From assembly GCF_018691265.1 (NCBI RefSeq), contig NW_024881321.1, forward strand, positions 19,321,698-19,385,697: DNA of 64,000 nt, written 5' to 3'. The stretch comes from Tyto alba. Lineage: Eukaryota > Chordata > Aves > Strigiformes > Tytonidae. Positions within the stretch are counted from its first letter, which is position 1, and the number at the start of each line of letters is the position of its first letter. Positions 11,601 through 26,600 of this stretch are shown here, piece after piece. The position numbers and the translations under genes are program-made. The notes beneath the pieces are model-generated. The model saw nothing but the letters and a program-made list of their open reading frames with translations, was not told the origin of the DNA and made no database searches.

Positions 11601-14600
11601 CCGAAAAGTTATGCTCTGATGATGAGAATAGTAGAATGCAGTACAGTTACACGAAAATTAAAGTTCAGCCTGACACTCTAGATAAATTATTTTTCCTGAA
11701 GTATTTGAACCATTTCACACTTGGTAACAAGTTGATACATTCTTCAGTAGAAGTTAAGGTATTTGGTATACATGTGGTAAAGAGCACTTTTCATACCCTC
11801 ATGCATGGACAAAGTCTTTTCAGTGTTAGGCTCCTGTTCTCTAGTTGTATTGCTTAAACAATGAGTTTGTATCTCACTGCATTTGTTTCAGGTACATCCT
11901 TTCTACAGAAAACCAAAAGCCCAGAGAAACTAGTGGTCACCCATAAAGTGAAGAGAAAGACATTTCAGGCAGGATTTGGATACTTCAACACAGGCACCTA
12001 GTGACACTTTAGATGGCCTAAGGTCTTTTACGTGACTGCTGGCCTCCAGCTATTGCTCTGGGAGAATACAGATGTCCTATAGGTCCTGTATCACAGCTGC
12101 CAGCCCCAGGCAGGTGTACTGGATATGTTACAGTGTCTGAGGTGACACTGGATGTCTAGGTGAGCACTTGAACCCCGTATTTCAGGACCTTTCCTCAGTC
12201 AGAGTCCTTGTCCCAGAATGATTGTAACTTGACACCAATGAGAAAGTTGCAGTCAGCTCTTACCTAGACAGAGCAAGACGGCTAACACAATAGCTATAAT
12301 GTTCAAGTAACCCTCTTTCACATTATTCCACAACTGCTCCCTTAGTTATGTTTGAGTACTCCTGAAGATGTCCATTTGAAAGTTCTTTGGGATGTTTAAT
12401 ATCCTCTTACCTACAAGAGAACAATTTTCTTCAGTTCTTTCTTCTCTTCTTATCTAACAGTTCTGCAAATTCAGCTTTAGGGTTTTGTTTTCACACACCA
12501 GTGACCGCTGACTGTAGCAGATCTATCTAGCTGAGTCCTTAACTCATATCAACTCAGTTTAAAACCACACAACCTCATACAAGCATTTCTCTTTGTGGAC
12601 AGTAAGCAGCTGCAGCAATTAATTTTCCTGTATAACCATTTACAGAAGACTGGGGCTGCAAGGATGCCATGGAAGATGACTCTCCAGTTCTAATCACCCG
12701 ATGGCCCAGACTGGGGACTGCCCTGCAGCTCTGACAGATGAGCATGATCCATCCTCCGAAGGAAACGAAGGGTGAGGAGTGGGAAATGACAATGTACAGT
12801 CAGGGCAACGCCAGAGTGCAAAACCAAACCCAGTCCCATCATTTAGATACACATTTTTCACTTTGCTTCTGCAGTTAGATGAGAAGAAAGAGCTAATTTT
12901 CTAAGCTTGTAAAAGAACAAGTTATTTTCAATATAAGCAAATCCTGGGCAGTAAATCCTCTCCATCTCACAGCTCAGAGAATACTAGCCAATCTGAAGAC
13001 ACATGGCTTTCCTCATGAAAACTCTCCTGAGCATCAGGGCAATCCACTTCCTTCACACCACCTAAGTAAGGCTAAGCTGTTTGCTGGATGACTGCAGAGC
13101 AGCAGGATTTGAACAAAAGAACAGCCAAGGTACATTCTTTGAAGAGAGCTTCTCCTTTCACTTATGGAATTGGGTGAATTTAGACAAACGTGCAAAGCCT
13201 CTCCAAGAATTTTACTGTCTTTCAGTGAAGCAGCATTGGTCTTCCACATAGGAAAGACAGATCATACCCAAGGTCAGTGAACAACATAAGCCAGAAAGGA
13301 TTACTTCAGAATTACTACCAAAAAAACCCAACCCAAAACCACTGGAAAACCCACAAAACCAAGTAGTGAGATCTGAATGTCCTTACCCATCTGCTTAAAG
13401 TTCAGATCTTCATGTCTGGAGTGGGTACTTCCTCTGTATTTGGTGCTACGACTCAAGAGCTCAATATGGCTTTGAAGGCCACTAAACAGCATTTATACCT
13501 ACCTACTTTTAAGGCCACACTGCAACTGGTCCTTGAAGATAGCCACTCCTCTGAGACAGCAAGCTGAGAAAGAAGTCCAGTTTTCTATCAAGGAAGATAG
13601 CAGCATTCTTACTCTCTGCACCCTGGACACAGGTTACTAGAAGCCTATCTGTAGGCTCAGTGAAATGCAGACTGAATTAAGTAGTCTGGCATGAGTGGAA
13701 ATATTTGAGTTAGACAAATATTCAATGTTGTACAGAATGACCTAAAAACTCAACATCCTTGGATTTCAGTGTGCTGGTAGCTGAAGTCACAAATCTAGAC
13801 AAGATAAACAGTAGAACTGGAGAAAGGGAGAAAAACAAACCCCAAAACCAAAACAACAACAATAAAAGAATTCATAAAACCAGAGAAAAAGAGGTAACGC
13901 AACAATTTTCTGCACGTTACAGATAGTTTTTCAGACTGGGATTTTAACTGGAAGAAGGAATTAAATATTTAGGGAAAAGACTCCTAGGAAGCCTAGAAGT
14001 CTGGTTCAAGCTAATTTGAATCTAACCATTCATAAAATACACTATACCCTGGAGTGGATGGACTTGCTAGTTATTTTCCTTCAGGTAAAATGCAAACATC
14101 CCTTCGCCAAAAATGCTTTTAGATCCATTGTGCCTTGCCAACAGACATAATAGTTTTCTATATTAAGTAGAGCTGGAAGTAATAGGGCTTTATCATCCTG
14201 CAAAACTTAAGTTTTAGAAGTTTTCCTGTTCTGTATCAGGAAAATGGAAGTCACTGAAATTCCCTCAAGAGAAAGAGGAAACAAAGAACAAGCAACAACC
14301 ATCAAACAATGAGCCTGATTTGCCTGAGAAATGTGAGACTAACTCAGGTCTTTGGCAAAAAATTTACCTCTACTTGCTTTTCAGATCTATGTCCCAACCA
14401 TACAATGGTACAGTATTCTGGTGAAGGTCTACTCTCAAAAATGTTTCAGGAAAAAAAAGAAGTCTAATCAATCAGCATCATCAATTAAAAAACTGTGTAA
14501 AATTCTCTGACATGGCTGCAATGTCAATTTTATTGACATACATGACATTTTTCAGCAGGTTTTAATGGATCCAAACAAACAGCTCAAGACTATGATAAAA

Positions 14601-17600
14601 GGAGTTTTTTATTGACCATTGAAGAAGGCTATTTATATTTTTCTTGTGATGTCAGAGGTAGAGTCTGTTACAAAGGAAACACTGCCATCAGTGTTTCCTT
14701 TTGCTATAAAGCAAAGCCTACTAAAATAATTTAGGTTGTTATATTTATCCCCAGTATGTCATTATGCACAAAATTAACTACATTTGGGATAAGGGGACTG
14801 AATATTGACAAACCCTTTCAAAAATAATTTGATACAAGTTTTAGTTAGTTACCTAGCCAGTTGTTTAAGCATGAATCCATACCTGACAATCTGAAGGCAA
14901 GAAATATATGACAAATGAAACAATAGTGGTGACACTGAATTACAAAGATCCAATCCAGTAACTATTTTAAAATTCCACTAGAAAGCCATTCAGAAACTTT
15001 TTCCAAAATTACCTTCTCAAAAATTCTGAATAAAGTACACTGTATCAACCATACTGGCAAATCAGTGTACCCGCACAGAAAAGTTTAGTTATAGTGATAC
15101 TGTGGGGCTCTGATGCTTATATCTTCAATTCTGATTTCATAAGCAAAGTAAGAAAACAGTTATTGCAACACCTGTTCAGTGTGTGAAGCCTAGTTGAAAG
15201 ACCTTTTACATATTATCAGAGTTTGCCATCAGAACCAGAACATTTTAAAAACATCTTCATGTTAGGTCTGGTCTAAATATTGAACAGACTAAGGACTACA
15301 AGGGTAAAAGTTAATTAACAAAATCTGCTAGCAATGCTAAGATGGGAGAGACTTCCTACCATGTGAAGGATGTGACTGAAATTTGAAATAGTTGTTTTAA
15401 GTTTGACATGTGCATCAAAACACCAACTGGAAGAAAGTCATAAATGAGTAAAGTCCCACATCTTGGAAGGGGACATTTTCAGTGCAAATGCAAAATGAGG
15501 TAAGGAAGGTAACTTTCCAAGTAGCTACTTAGCAGAACTGACACTGGCCATTCACTCTAAAAGTGTCAGGTAATAGGAAGCAACAAAAACAGTATTGCAA
15601 GATATCAACATAAGATGCTGTAGAAAGAAGACAGTTTTTCTGCTCCATTTAGTGCTACTGAGGCTTAATTTCTACTCAGTTCTAAGCACTATTTCTTCAG
15701 AAAACCATAGACACTGGAGAGCCCTGAGAGTACAGCAAAACCAAGTAAGTGAGAAGTCTACTTCTTCTCTTAAGTCACACTTTTCTAGAAGAATTAGATA
15801 AATTCAGTCCAGAAGACATGACTAGGACTGAATGGGTATAGACAGCAAATCAAAATTGCTAAATTTGAAGTGTGGAAGGGTTTCTTCCAGGACAAATTTT
15901 TCTTGCGTGTACTTACAGTCTTGTGGTATACCACTGGGCTCAAAGTAAAACCACAACCGAAGATAGCAAAAGCAGGGTATAGACATGCAATTGTCTACAC
16001 TCCTGAAGTGTTTGAACTGCTCCTGGCCCAGTTTAAGCCCAATTCAACTCATGTGCTCAATTCCCGTGCACAGTTCTAGAGTTAGCATGGGCCAAAAATC
16101 ATTCCCAACAGGCAGGTAGGACACAACTATTTGTTCTGGAGACTATTAAAAAAAATGTTTAATAGAAGAGACATGGACAGACCAATCTAGCTGGCATCTG
16201 AGCTGCAAAAACAGACCTCAACATTGTTCAATTTATAATAACATTTGGCTATGTTTGTGCTTTTAAAGAAGGTGACTGGCTATTGGTTTAGGCCACACTG
16301 GCAAAAGATGGGAAAACAATCAGCTTGCAATAAAGACTAGTTCTTCAAACCCCCGCCTCTGCAATATCTAATTTTTCTGAGCAACAGGATGGTAAAGCAT
16401 GCACAAGCTAGAAGAATCGGAAATTGTCTCCACTGGGGAGTTTACCTGACAACAGTAAAGTAAAACTCAAGTTAGATGATCTGGACTCTTCTAGTTCTTC
16501 TTTTCTAGGATGTATTTAGCTACATCTACTTACTTTTCAAGTTTGCCATCCTTGCCAACTCACTCTCAAATATTTTCACATAAGATGTTCCATGCCATCA
16601 AAGCCCTCTCCATTGCCAAGACCTTAAACAGGGCTCTAGATCCCATATTAGAGGACTTCAAGGCAGAACGCACTTTTATGCATAGCACAAGAATCATGCA
16701 CCTTCCTTCCCGCGGTCTTGAATGACAACCAGTCTGGCAAGCAAGCTCACTATAAGGATGAATTTCATCTTCCAAGGAAGCGAGTTGTGAGCAAAAGCAA
16801 AATCCAGAGAGTTCTCTTCTCATGTTACACAGGTGCCCGCCCAGCCCCCTTCCTCAAAAGCACTCTATAAAGCTTCGGCCAGTGCTGCTCTTAGCTTTCT
16901 AAGTTCTAAACCAATGAGAGAAAAAAAGGTAGAAAACCAATGAAAGAAAGGAACACAACTTTAAATATATGAACACATTCCTTCACAAAGTACTTCAAGG
17001 AGAGGTACCTCAGCACTCAGCTGTAATCAGTATGGCAAAGTTTCTGCTTTTTGAGGTCACTGTCATTGATGTTTTAACTGTAAGACAAAGTATAAACACA
17101 GGTGTCAGTTCTGGGAATGCTGTTCTCACGCTGCAGAAGCTTGAGTCTACATATCTTGCCCAGACACAAAGCTATCAGGGACCTTCGTTGAATAGGGAGC
17201 CTAAGTCCACAGAACAAATTCAGCAGGCCGCAAAAGGAAGAACCAAACAAAACCAAACAAACAGAACATCTGCACTCAGTAATAGACATCCTACTTTGAC
17301 CATATACCAGATTTAGATATTTCCCAATAACAAAAGTAAATTAACTGTAGAATTCAACTAATAAATCCAGTCCTTCAACACGGGCCACATAATGCAAACA
17401 ATAGCACTTGCAGCCATGTCACATTCCTTCACTGTAGACTTGCTGCTATTCTGTAAGTTGCATTTGTCACCCAAGTTTATGAGGATAAAAATTCCAAAGT
17501 CTACCTGGAGACACATATGCAACACCATGTATAACACCACGGTTTTAGGTTAAAGTCCTACAACAGTTAAACAGTCTGTAAATAAAACATGGTATCTTAA

Positions 17601-20600
17601 AATATTCACATACTTTTGGGGTGATCTACTATCAACTTCAGCTTTTAGTCGCAAATTCTCTCTTAAAAGGCTATTGTTTTCCATGCTCAGTTTCTTATTT
17701 GCCTAAGGAAAAGAAAAGGAAAAAAATAAGTATACAGTAAAATAGAAATGAATTCTAATATTTATAGGACAAGCTGTTTCTCCCTTTTAAAGAGACAGAA
17801 CTAGAAATGTGAAGGCAGGAAACAGCCTTCAGACAGGGACACCACTTCAAAATCACCATGGGAAATGGCTTGCAAAACTGAATAGCGAACAGACATTTTT
17901 TATTTATATTCCCAAAATACATTGCAAGTGTCCTATCTAGGGAAATAAACACAGCTATGTTAGTTAGCACAGAAAGTCATTAAGGAGATGTACTAATGGC
18001 AATTCCATGTTTTTTTTTCCACATGACTAAATACGTTAAGTACATTAACATTACAATATGCAGGTATCAGCAAAACTAACATTGAACAGCTTCCCCCATT
18101 CCAAATTAGAGTAAGATTACTTTGTGTTTTTTTGGCTTGTTTTTAAAGCATAGTTATCCTGTGGATGTAAATCCATTACGACAAGCTATTTGCAGTCTTT
18201 CTTCACTTTCTTCCAGGACATTGTGATTAAGGCTCCTGATTCACAACCCTTCTTATTCCTTGAATTGAGGTCAATTCTTCCTTCTTAGTTCAGCAGACAC
18301 CCTTGTTAACAAGATACTTCATATAAAGAAAAGTCTTCCTGCCACCGTGTTTCAGAACAATGAATACCACCATCCTAGCAAGTAGAAAATACTCTTTGCA
18401 TTCTGCTCAATCTCTGTATGCTGAAAATGGCACCACCAGTCCAAGACTCATAATTCATAGCCCCAATTAGATGATGCTTCCTCTGCATAATAAAAGTATG
18501 ATCTAGAGTTAGATCCGAAGAAGAAACTATGCAACTGGGCTCAGGAGTGAAATGTACTTTTTCAGAAGCATCAAATAGTGCAAGAAGAGAGGTAGAAAAC
18601 TCTTAAATGCCTATACAAATATCCCCAGCAACCCCTCCAGGTGAGGCTAAGACAGTGGAGGGGAGGGGGAATGGAGCAGAAAAAACCCCAAACACTTCCC
18701 CCCCCCGCCAACACCACACTATTGCTAGGGGTTGAAGGAGTAGATAGAGACTTCTGGTAAAAAAGGAATGGGAAGGGTGAGGCCAGGGCTTGGGTGCCTG
18801 AGTGTCAGCTATTTGGTATTTAAAAAAATAAAAGCAGAAACTATCCTGAAAGCAATGGGTAAGAATCCAGGATACCTCACTTCCAAAGGAGCATCAGACC
18901 ATTTGACAACATGGCCAAGAACTTTCAAGAGAGAAAGACACACCTTTCTCCCAGCCACACAGGAAACTGCATGACTTGCATGGAGTTTTTAGGTAGGGCA
19001 TCCACCTGGTACATGGCAAGGCAGGACTGAACCTCTTTTTTGTCCTTCCAGAGAGTGCTCTACCCTCCCAGTCAGTAATCTGCAAAGGATTCCCACCTGG
19101 AGCACAATGATTAGATTAATGAGTTCATGTAACCTCATTATTAACGAGTGTACATTGTCTAGTATTTCTACTACTGGGTTTGTATCACCATTTCCATCCT
19201 TGTTATGACTCCACTCAAAGTAATAATGCCTACTTTGGGAGTCTCTGCTCTAGGACATTAAATGATAAAGGTGGCTGCTATTTTCTGTCTCAGTTTGGTT
19301 TTGAAAAGAAAGAGATAGCAACCACATTTTCTGATGGACCCTGTCTCACTGGGAAATGATAGATTGTTGAAGCTCCTGTGTCAGGTACTTTAGGAAATAA
19401 GAATCTTTCTGGTTCCAGACTGAGTGTATGTGGAAAAGAGGTCTTGCTGTTCAGACTGGGGTTGGTCAGTGCATGCTCAGAAGCGAAACAAGGTCTAAAA
19501 GAAGAGTCAAGTGACTTTAGGTACTTCAGGAGTCAAGCAGCTGTCGAAGAGGGAACAGATGGGAAGAGAGTGTTGGACTCTATGATCTTAAAGGTCTTTT
19601 CCAACCTAAATGATTCTACGATCACATTTTAAGACTTGGTTCCTAAACCCCATCTAAACCCTTACTTGTACCTAACCTTTAACCAAATTCAGAAACTCGA
19701 TAAACTTTGAACCCTTTTCTTCTAAGGCTGAAGTTCTACTGAAAAAAACTCCTCAAATGCACCCCTCCCTCAGTCCCTGACAAGAAGCAGTACAATTTAA
19801 CTTTGAGTGGGGAGGTGGAGCAGTGTGAGAAATAATAAATTAGGCAGACAAGAACTCTCTGCTCTGAATCCCTTTTTGCCAACTACAAGTGTCTCTGAAG
19901 CTCCTGGGATCCTCTTAGGAGGGCATAAGGTGTGTCCCAGCCTGTAAAGTTGAAATCTGAGTCCAGCTAAGCTACTGAAAAAAGCTAACTTTGGAAACTC
20001 AGTTTATTCCGTTTAGTGTTTATCAGTCCAATCAGGGCCAGAATTTGCTTTAGACTACACAGAGGCAAATCTAGAACTGTCCCATTAACAACAGAATGGC
20101 AGAACAGTATAATGTGAGCCTCTGAGCCTGTAGCACAGGAAAAGTGTAAACACTATTAATGCTTACAAAGGGAGAGGGAAAAAAAAAAAAAAGTCCTAAA
20201 CATGTAATGCTTTGGTTTTGCAGGAGGCAATCTCGAATTGTTACGAGAAGAAATAAAGGCAGCATTCTGAATAAATACAGGTCCAGTTCCTTACACATTG
20301 CCTTTCAAATTAATCTTGAAATTTCACTCTTCTTCAATGATTTGAAGTGATCCTTCTTGTGCCTGCATGTAGAGTTTGCAAGGTATTTTTATTTAGATGT
20401 ATTTTCACATGACTATCTCTTGTATCCCTCCTTCTGTAGTAGCAGGTTTTCTTTTATATTACATTCAAGACGTGTAAAAAAAGCTGCAGGTTTCCAGTAA
20501 AGGATCTTCTGGTCATAAAATGCTGAAGCTTGTCTATTTTCGGTCAAAGGGTCAAGTTACTCTGTCTCAGCAAATTGCACCAAGAGTATTGGCTAGCAGG

Positions 20601-23600
20601 GAGGGCAATAGTGCAAAATCTGCCTCAGCCAATTGTACTGTGTTTGGCCACTGAATGTTGTAAAATAGATATATTATATAGATTATTGCAAGCCTGAAAA
20701 ATCTGGTCATCAATACTGGTGACAAGTGCTACTATAATCCAATTATCCAGTCATAGAGTGACAGAGGAGTTGAAGAAGAGTCACATACAAGACCCACTAG
20801 AACAAGCAATAACATCTGACACTTGCAAAGGCTATATGGAAATACTATGATACACCAACAGTCAGTGGAATTCAACTTTTTCCTCTTTCTTCAGGATCTA
20901 TGAAGTACCCAGAGGTCATGCTAGCTCTCACTCCCGTTTAACTAACATGAAACAGTTACACTCCAAGATAGCTGAAGAAATGTATTTATTACCTCCTTTA
21001 GCTTTTCCACATTATCCATCACTTTTTCATATATATCACTGGCAGCTTTCAGCTTTTTGCTCCATTCCTCTGGGGTTTCTGGGCCACTGGTACTTGCTTC
21101 ATTTGCTGACTGGCTAGTTTCCTCATTTTGGCAAGACAAAGCTGATGCTGTAGGATCCAGAAGAGATTTCAGCTGTGTCTGTAAACTGAGATTTTTACCT
21201 CTCAGATCTTCCACTTCTTTTTGCAGGGATTCTATTTCATCCTAAAGGTGTCAGAAAGTCACAAGAATTAAAACAATGTACGAGATTAATTAAATAATAC
21301 CAGCAAGTTCCCACAGCACTTTAGAAACATGGATTCTGGCAAACTCAGATGTTTGCCTTCACTTACACGTATATCTAAGTATGCTTGTATATTGTGCTCT
21401 AGGCAGGATTCTAATCAACCTGCACACTCAAGCATAGCTAAGGTTTTAGTGAAGGGAATTCCTTAACTACAGAAAGGACCCTGAACAAACTGGTGGGCAG
21501 ACCAAAAACTTCAAAGCATCCAGCAACATGAATCTATTATTAGGGCACTCTGTGGGAGGATTTCCTGTATCAAGAGTGTTCTTAAGGTCGTCCTCTGCTG
21601 ACTCATTTGCTGTTATTTGAGAATGTTCCTCTCATATCATTCTGAAACATCGTATGTTCGGATGCTAAAAGTCTCAAGATTCAAAATAGACAGAACACTG
21701 ACTGGAAGAGGCTGCTCCAGCTACACGGAAGTAGCAACATCTTAGGAAAGACTCTCAAAATGCAAAGAACAAAGCTCTCAGCTGTATAGGTCTGAAATCA
21801 CAGAGAAGGAAAAACCTTCAAAAGCTTGTTGTTAAGGGGATAAAAGAAATAATTTATCCTGAAAACATCTCTTCTACACTGTTCACCGACTGAAATACTT
21901 GAGTTGCTCAAGGTCAGGTTACTAAAGGAAGCTATGTATGGCATTTGCATAAATCCAAGGCATATTTGCATGAATAATCAGACTTTTTTTTTTTTTTTCC
22001 CCAGCATGAGAACAATCATTTTAAATTTAGTTGGTTTTAAGAGATTTATGTTATCCTATGCCTATCTGTGTGATTTTGGAGTTGATTCAATAGAAAGGCA
22101 GGAAACCTCCTTTTCCTGACTCCTTTCATAGAGAATGAAGGATGCTGAGCTACAGGCAAGCTTGTCATAAAAGACAGCTCTTACTTCCCCAGTGTTAAGG
22201 ATATGTACAGTGTCCGTTTCCTTTCTCTCATTCTCCTCCCTGAGACAGGCTTCCTTACAAAATATGCGATGTCTTCACACTGCTGCTACTAAGGAAACAA
22301 GGGCTAAGAGAACAAACCAAGCATATTCCTTATTAACACCTTTTCACCTTGTTCCTAAGAGAATATTTTTCCAGCAGGAAAGTGGAGATAAACTTCCAAG
22401 CATTCACTCACTTTCAGAAAACAATAAAGCAACAATGATGAAAATTAACCTATGCCAGAAGGTTACAGTGGGCAGTATTCTCTAAGAAGGCATTTAGTCT
22501 CCCTGAGCAACAGGGAATTACTTCACAAAATGTTTGCATTTGCATCAAAGGGAAAACGAGAAGCCCTCAACACCCAATATGCATAAAGAAAACTCTCCCA
22601 CACCACCTTGGGGTGGAATTCCCACAAAACTATAGAATTGGCTGTACTTGGTCACCTGTAGCATAAAGAGAATATCACCATGATTTCAGTGGGACCACTT
22701 TCAAGCACCAGCAAACGCGCTCTCACAACCCTAGCCAGAAGGTGAGATTTTAATGCAGCTGAGTTTCACATAGATCCAGTATAAACCTTCATTGAAATTA
22801 AAAACAATGGGACTTAAAGCAAAAGGACCGGTTGTATGCAGTAATTTAACAGCTGCAGTTCATCTGCAAAGTCACAACACTCCCCACATCCTTACCTCAT
22901 ATTCTTTGTGGAGCAATTCAAGCCTTGTTTTACGTAGGTGCTTTCTGACTGTTGGACTAAATATAGGATCACTTTCACTCGTTCCTCCTAAAGCAGCACA
23001 AGGTGAAAGAAACACTAATATTTCTTTTTCAGTCAATTAAATATTAGTAATCCACCCTATAGCACTCTCCATATTATCAACTACAAATACAGCTAATGTT
23101 GGACCAATCTACTACCAAGGGAGATTTAAAGTCCTTTCATTTTCAGAACAGGTTAAACAGGAGTGTCTTTTAGTAATGTTTAGAAGTCAAAATCCTGCCT
23201 CACAGAAGGAAGACAACTTTGAGTTTTTCAACTTTGTATTTTCCTTGACAAAATCTTATCTTCAAGATCATACTATTAAACAGATCTGGGGGTGGGGCAG
23301 GAATCAAGCATACATTTAATTAGCACAAGAGAGCACAAATTTCTAAAGTGAGATTGTTCAGATATATTTTCCTCCCAGAACCAAATAGCAGAGCTGACAT
23401 TTTATGTCAAATAAAGATTGCAGTATTTCCCAGCTCTGAGGAAGTTCAGATCCTCATTCAGATGTTGTAGCTTTAGCCTATTTCTGTGCCAAGAGACATT
23501 TTCTTAAAAATAAAGCAAAAGGGAGGAAATAGTGAACAAAACAAAACAAACAAAAAAAAAAAAAAAAAGAAAAAAGACCACATAGTCATTCAACGTTCTG

Positions 23601-26600
23601 GATTTAAGTATACTATTTCTCAGTTAAATGATATTCTCTTAGGTCAACAGGTTGCAATGCATAGGTAGAGTATTTTAAACAAAATACATTTTTTTCCACT
23701 TAAAAGCATCATCCAACCAAGATTTAAAAAACAATCAGAGCCAGGGGGTACTTGTTGCCTTTGAATAATCTAGCCATTAATATACAGATCGTCTTTGGAA
23801 TTTTTACATTGTAGCTATTATGTATGATTCCAGAAAGATTTAAAGTCAGGTCTTCCCTAGACATTGCTAAAAAACACACAGAGGAAAAAAACACCTAGAC
23901 ACCTTTGGACTCAAAAGAATCTCCTCCAGCAGTAAATAACAGCAAGTTATTTCAAAGCCTAAAGCTGTCCTTACCTATAATTTCCTTGCAAGGGTTTTCA
24001 GGTGTGATGGGAATCCTGCAAGCTGGACACTGATTATTGTTCTTCAGCCACACTTCAATACAAATGGAACAGAAGACATGGTTGTTGACACAGATGACCG
24101 GGTGACGGACCTTTTAATATTAACGGGGGGGGGGGGGGGGGGGGGGAATAAAAAAGAAAAGATACCAAACAAAAAGACACTATGAATACTTTAAAACTCT
24201 TTCAGGTAACAGCATATTAAAATACACTACTTCATCTCCCAGTGCCAGTCTGGTCTTGAAGGAAAGAGACACTGCTTCACATTGCTAGCTAGGAATGACC
24301 TCCTGACTCACAACTTCAAACTTCCCTATTATTGAAGGCACCAGAGCTACAACCATTTTTGCAAAACAGTCCTTGATTCCAAGACCTCATTAATACACAG
24401 TGTGGCAGGCACCCTTCCTTCACCACACAACCTCCAAGAACTGAAACCGACCACTCCAGTGAAATGCATTCACCTCCCTAGGTAGGAGGTGGCCAAAAAG
24501 ACACGCACTAACTGATTTCCAAAAGTGAGGGAATGAGGGATTGATCCTGAGAACAACCAACACTTTGCCTTGGAAGAGGTGGCACTGAAACGGATAGTGT
24601 TACAGATTAACTCTAGCTTGCATGTAATCAGCTTCATGGAAATCAGCTTCAAAAAGGATAAGGGCCAAAACCACAGAGCAGAAACATGAACCAGCAATCA
24701 CTAATTCAAGCCTCCTGCTAGATATGCATTGCTACTAAATAAATAATTACCCAAGAACGGGGCAGCTAACTGAAGGATTAAATATTCCAATCAGACACAG
24801 ATCCTTTCAAGAAGCTTTCATTCCCTGTCCAAAATAGCAGGGTAAACAAACTTTTAGAAAATATTAATGACAACGCATTATTCTCTCTTGTCATTTAACT
24901 ATAAACCCTGTTTGAAAGCAAGTGTGTATAGAGGGACCAAATATGATACGGAAGGAAAAAAAGACTTTCTCCTGTATCTTTGCCTTATTCCAGCTTCTGT
25001 TACAGCTTACTGTAATACACACTCTTAAACCTCTTCAGACTTAACATTAGTAACTATGTTAGGGGTCTCCGAAATAATTATTAATTTTAACTCCACCTCA
25101 GTCTTTACCCAAGAAATGTGTTTTAAGACACAGAAGTATCAGTATCTATTACTTTAGCTTCTTCTTGTATTACACTTAAAACCCAAGTTCAAGAGAATCC
25201 TTTCAACTTCAAAAGAAGTCATCATCCCCAAGATATTCCTCCTTCATTCTATTAGTAAAGTAGTCAAACTAAAAAGGAAAAATGAAATGTTGGCAGGGAA
25301 AAGCAAGCATCTGGAAAGGACAGCCAATAACTGCTTGAAAAAAAGATGAGATGTGTCCTCTTCTAATGATGGCCAAACAATTAGTGTTGCACAAGCTAAA
25401 ATCCAAGCATTCTACAACTGAAATACACATGGATCTGAACTAGAGCCCAGATCCGTCAGTTTCTCCTCCAATTTACTACCTATGCCTCTGTCACATTACG
25501 GGATTCAAAATAGTTTTAAAACCTCCAATATGACAGTCCTGGGATCCAAGGGATTTATCTGTACACAAACAGAATTTCCAGTTACTGAAGGTGTGAATAG
25601 AGACTAAGTGATTTCTCCAAGTGTCCCTGCACTTTCATCTCTAATTAAGGAGGCTTTTGCTTGATTAATGCAAGCATTAACACACCAATGCTTTGGAATC
25701 TTTAAACATTACACTTTCAATTATTAAAAAGTAATCTTGCTATTTACTGCTTTTCTTTACCAGAAAAAGAGCTTTCTCTAGTTTTCTCACCAGCCGCTAG
25801 AAGAAAAAAAATCCCAACTTTTTCTCTAGCTGTATTTCTTTCTTATTCAGAAGCAGCATGAGAACAGTTAGATGGATGGCGATGATAGGATATAGAGCAG
25901 AGTAACATAAAATAATCCAAACAGGAAAAGACATTTCAGGGGTACAGGTCTCCCCCCTGGAGAGCAAGAGACCCTCAGTTACCCCAAACCTGACATGGAA
26001 GTGCACTTCTTACAAGTGAATGATTATTCCATATCTCTAGCAAAATAGTAAGTCACATTTATTACTCTCCAGGGTACAGTGCTTCTGATTTACACACCTT
26101 TACAAGTTTCATTTCAGGGCTGAGGTTTGTACTTTTGTTGGCTCAGGATCCACACAAAGCAATCCAAGCGACAACAGCAGAAGCCGCTATTGAAATGTCA
26201 CACAATGGCTGGGGGTGCCACTACCCTTCACCAAGTCCCTGAGCCACTGACTGTGACAAGCCCAAGGGGGTGGGGGATTGCAACATACTCATTATGAAAA
26301 AAGCATTTCACTTGAATTACAGCACAGTTTCAGTTCCTTAATCGACCACAATGTCTAGAAAGACTACAGCTTATTTGAGAAGGCTTGATGAGCTAAGTGA
26401 TTTTGAGCAATTTCCTAATTTTTTCCCCACACATAATGTGACTTCTGTGCCAATCAAAATCAAATCCTGTACTCATCTATGTCACTTGGAAGGCACTTCT
26501 GGACCTTCAAGCAGCATTAACGGAGGAGCAGGCACATGGTAAAGCAGGCACAAGGCACATGATACCAGTGAATGAATCCCCAGACATCCTAGAGGGTTTC

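Larger units (their letters stand above)
8628..17613 (-). other. OBI1 intron 5 (8986 nt)
   Basis: The longest intron of the gene. It contains A-rich AAACC-type tracts near 13318-13362 and 13838-13870, one copy of the unnamed dispersed repeat at about 11985-12140, and a perfect hairpin at 14672-14701. No coding sequence in it can be supported. Confidence 0.85.

Noticed and set aside
20942..20992. C-terminal extension of the exon 4 open frame past LKE
   Set aside because: The frame runs into intron 4 after the GTAATA donor; similarity resumes in exon 5 with the expected residues.
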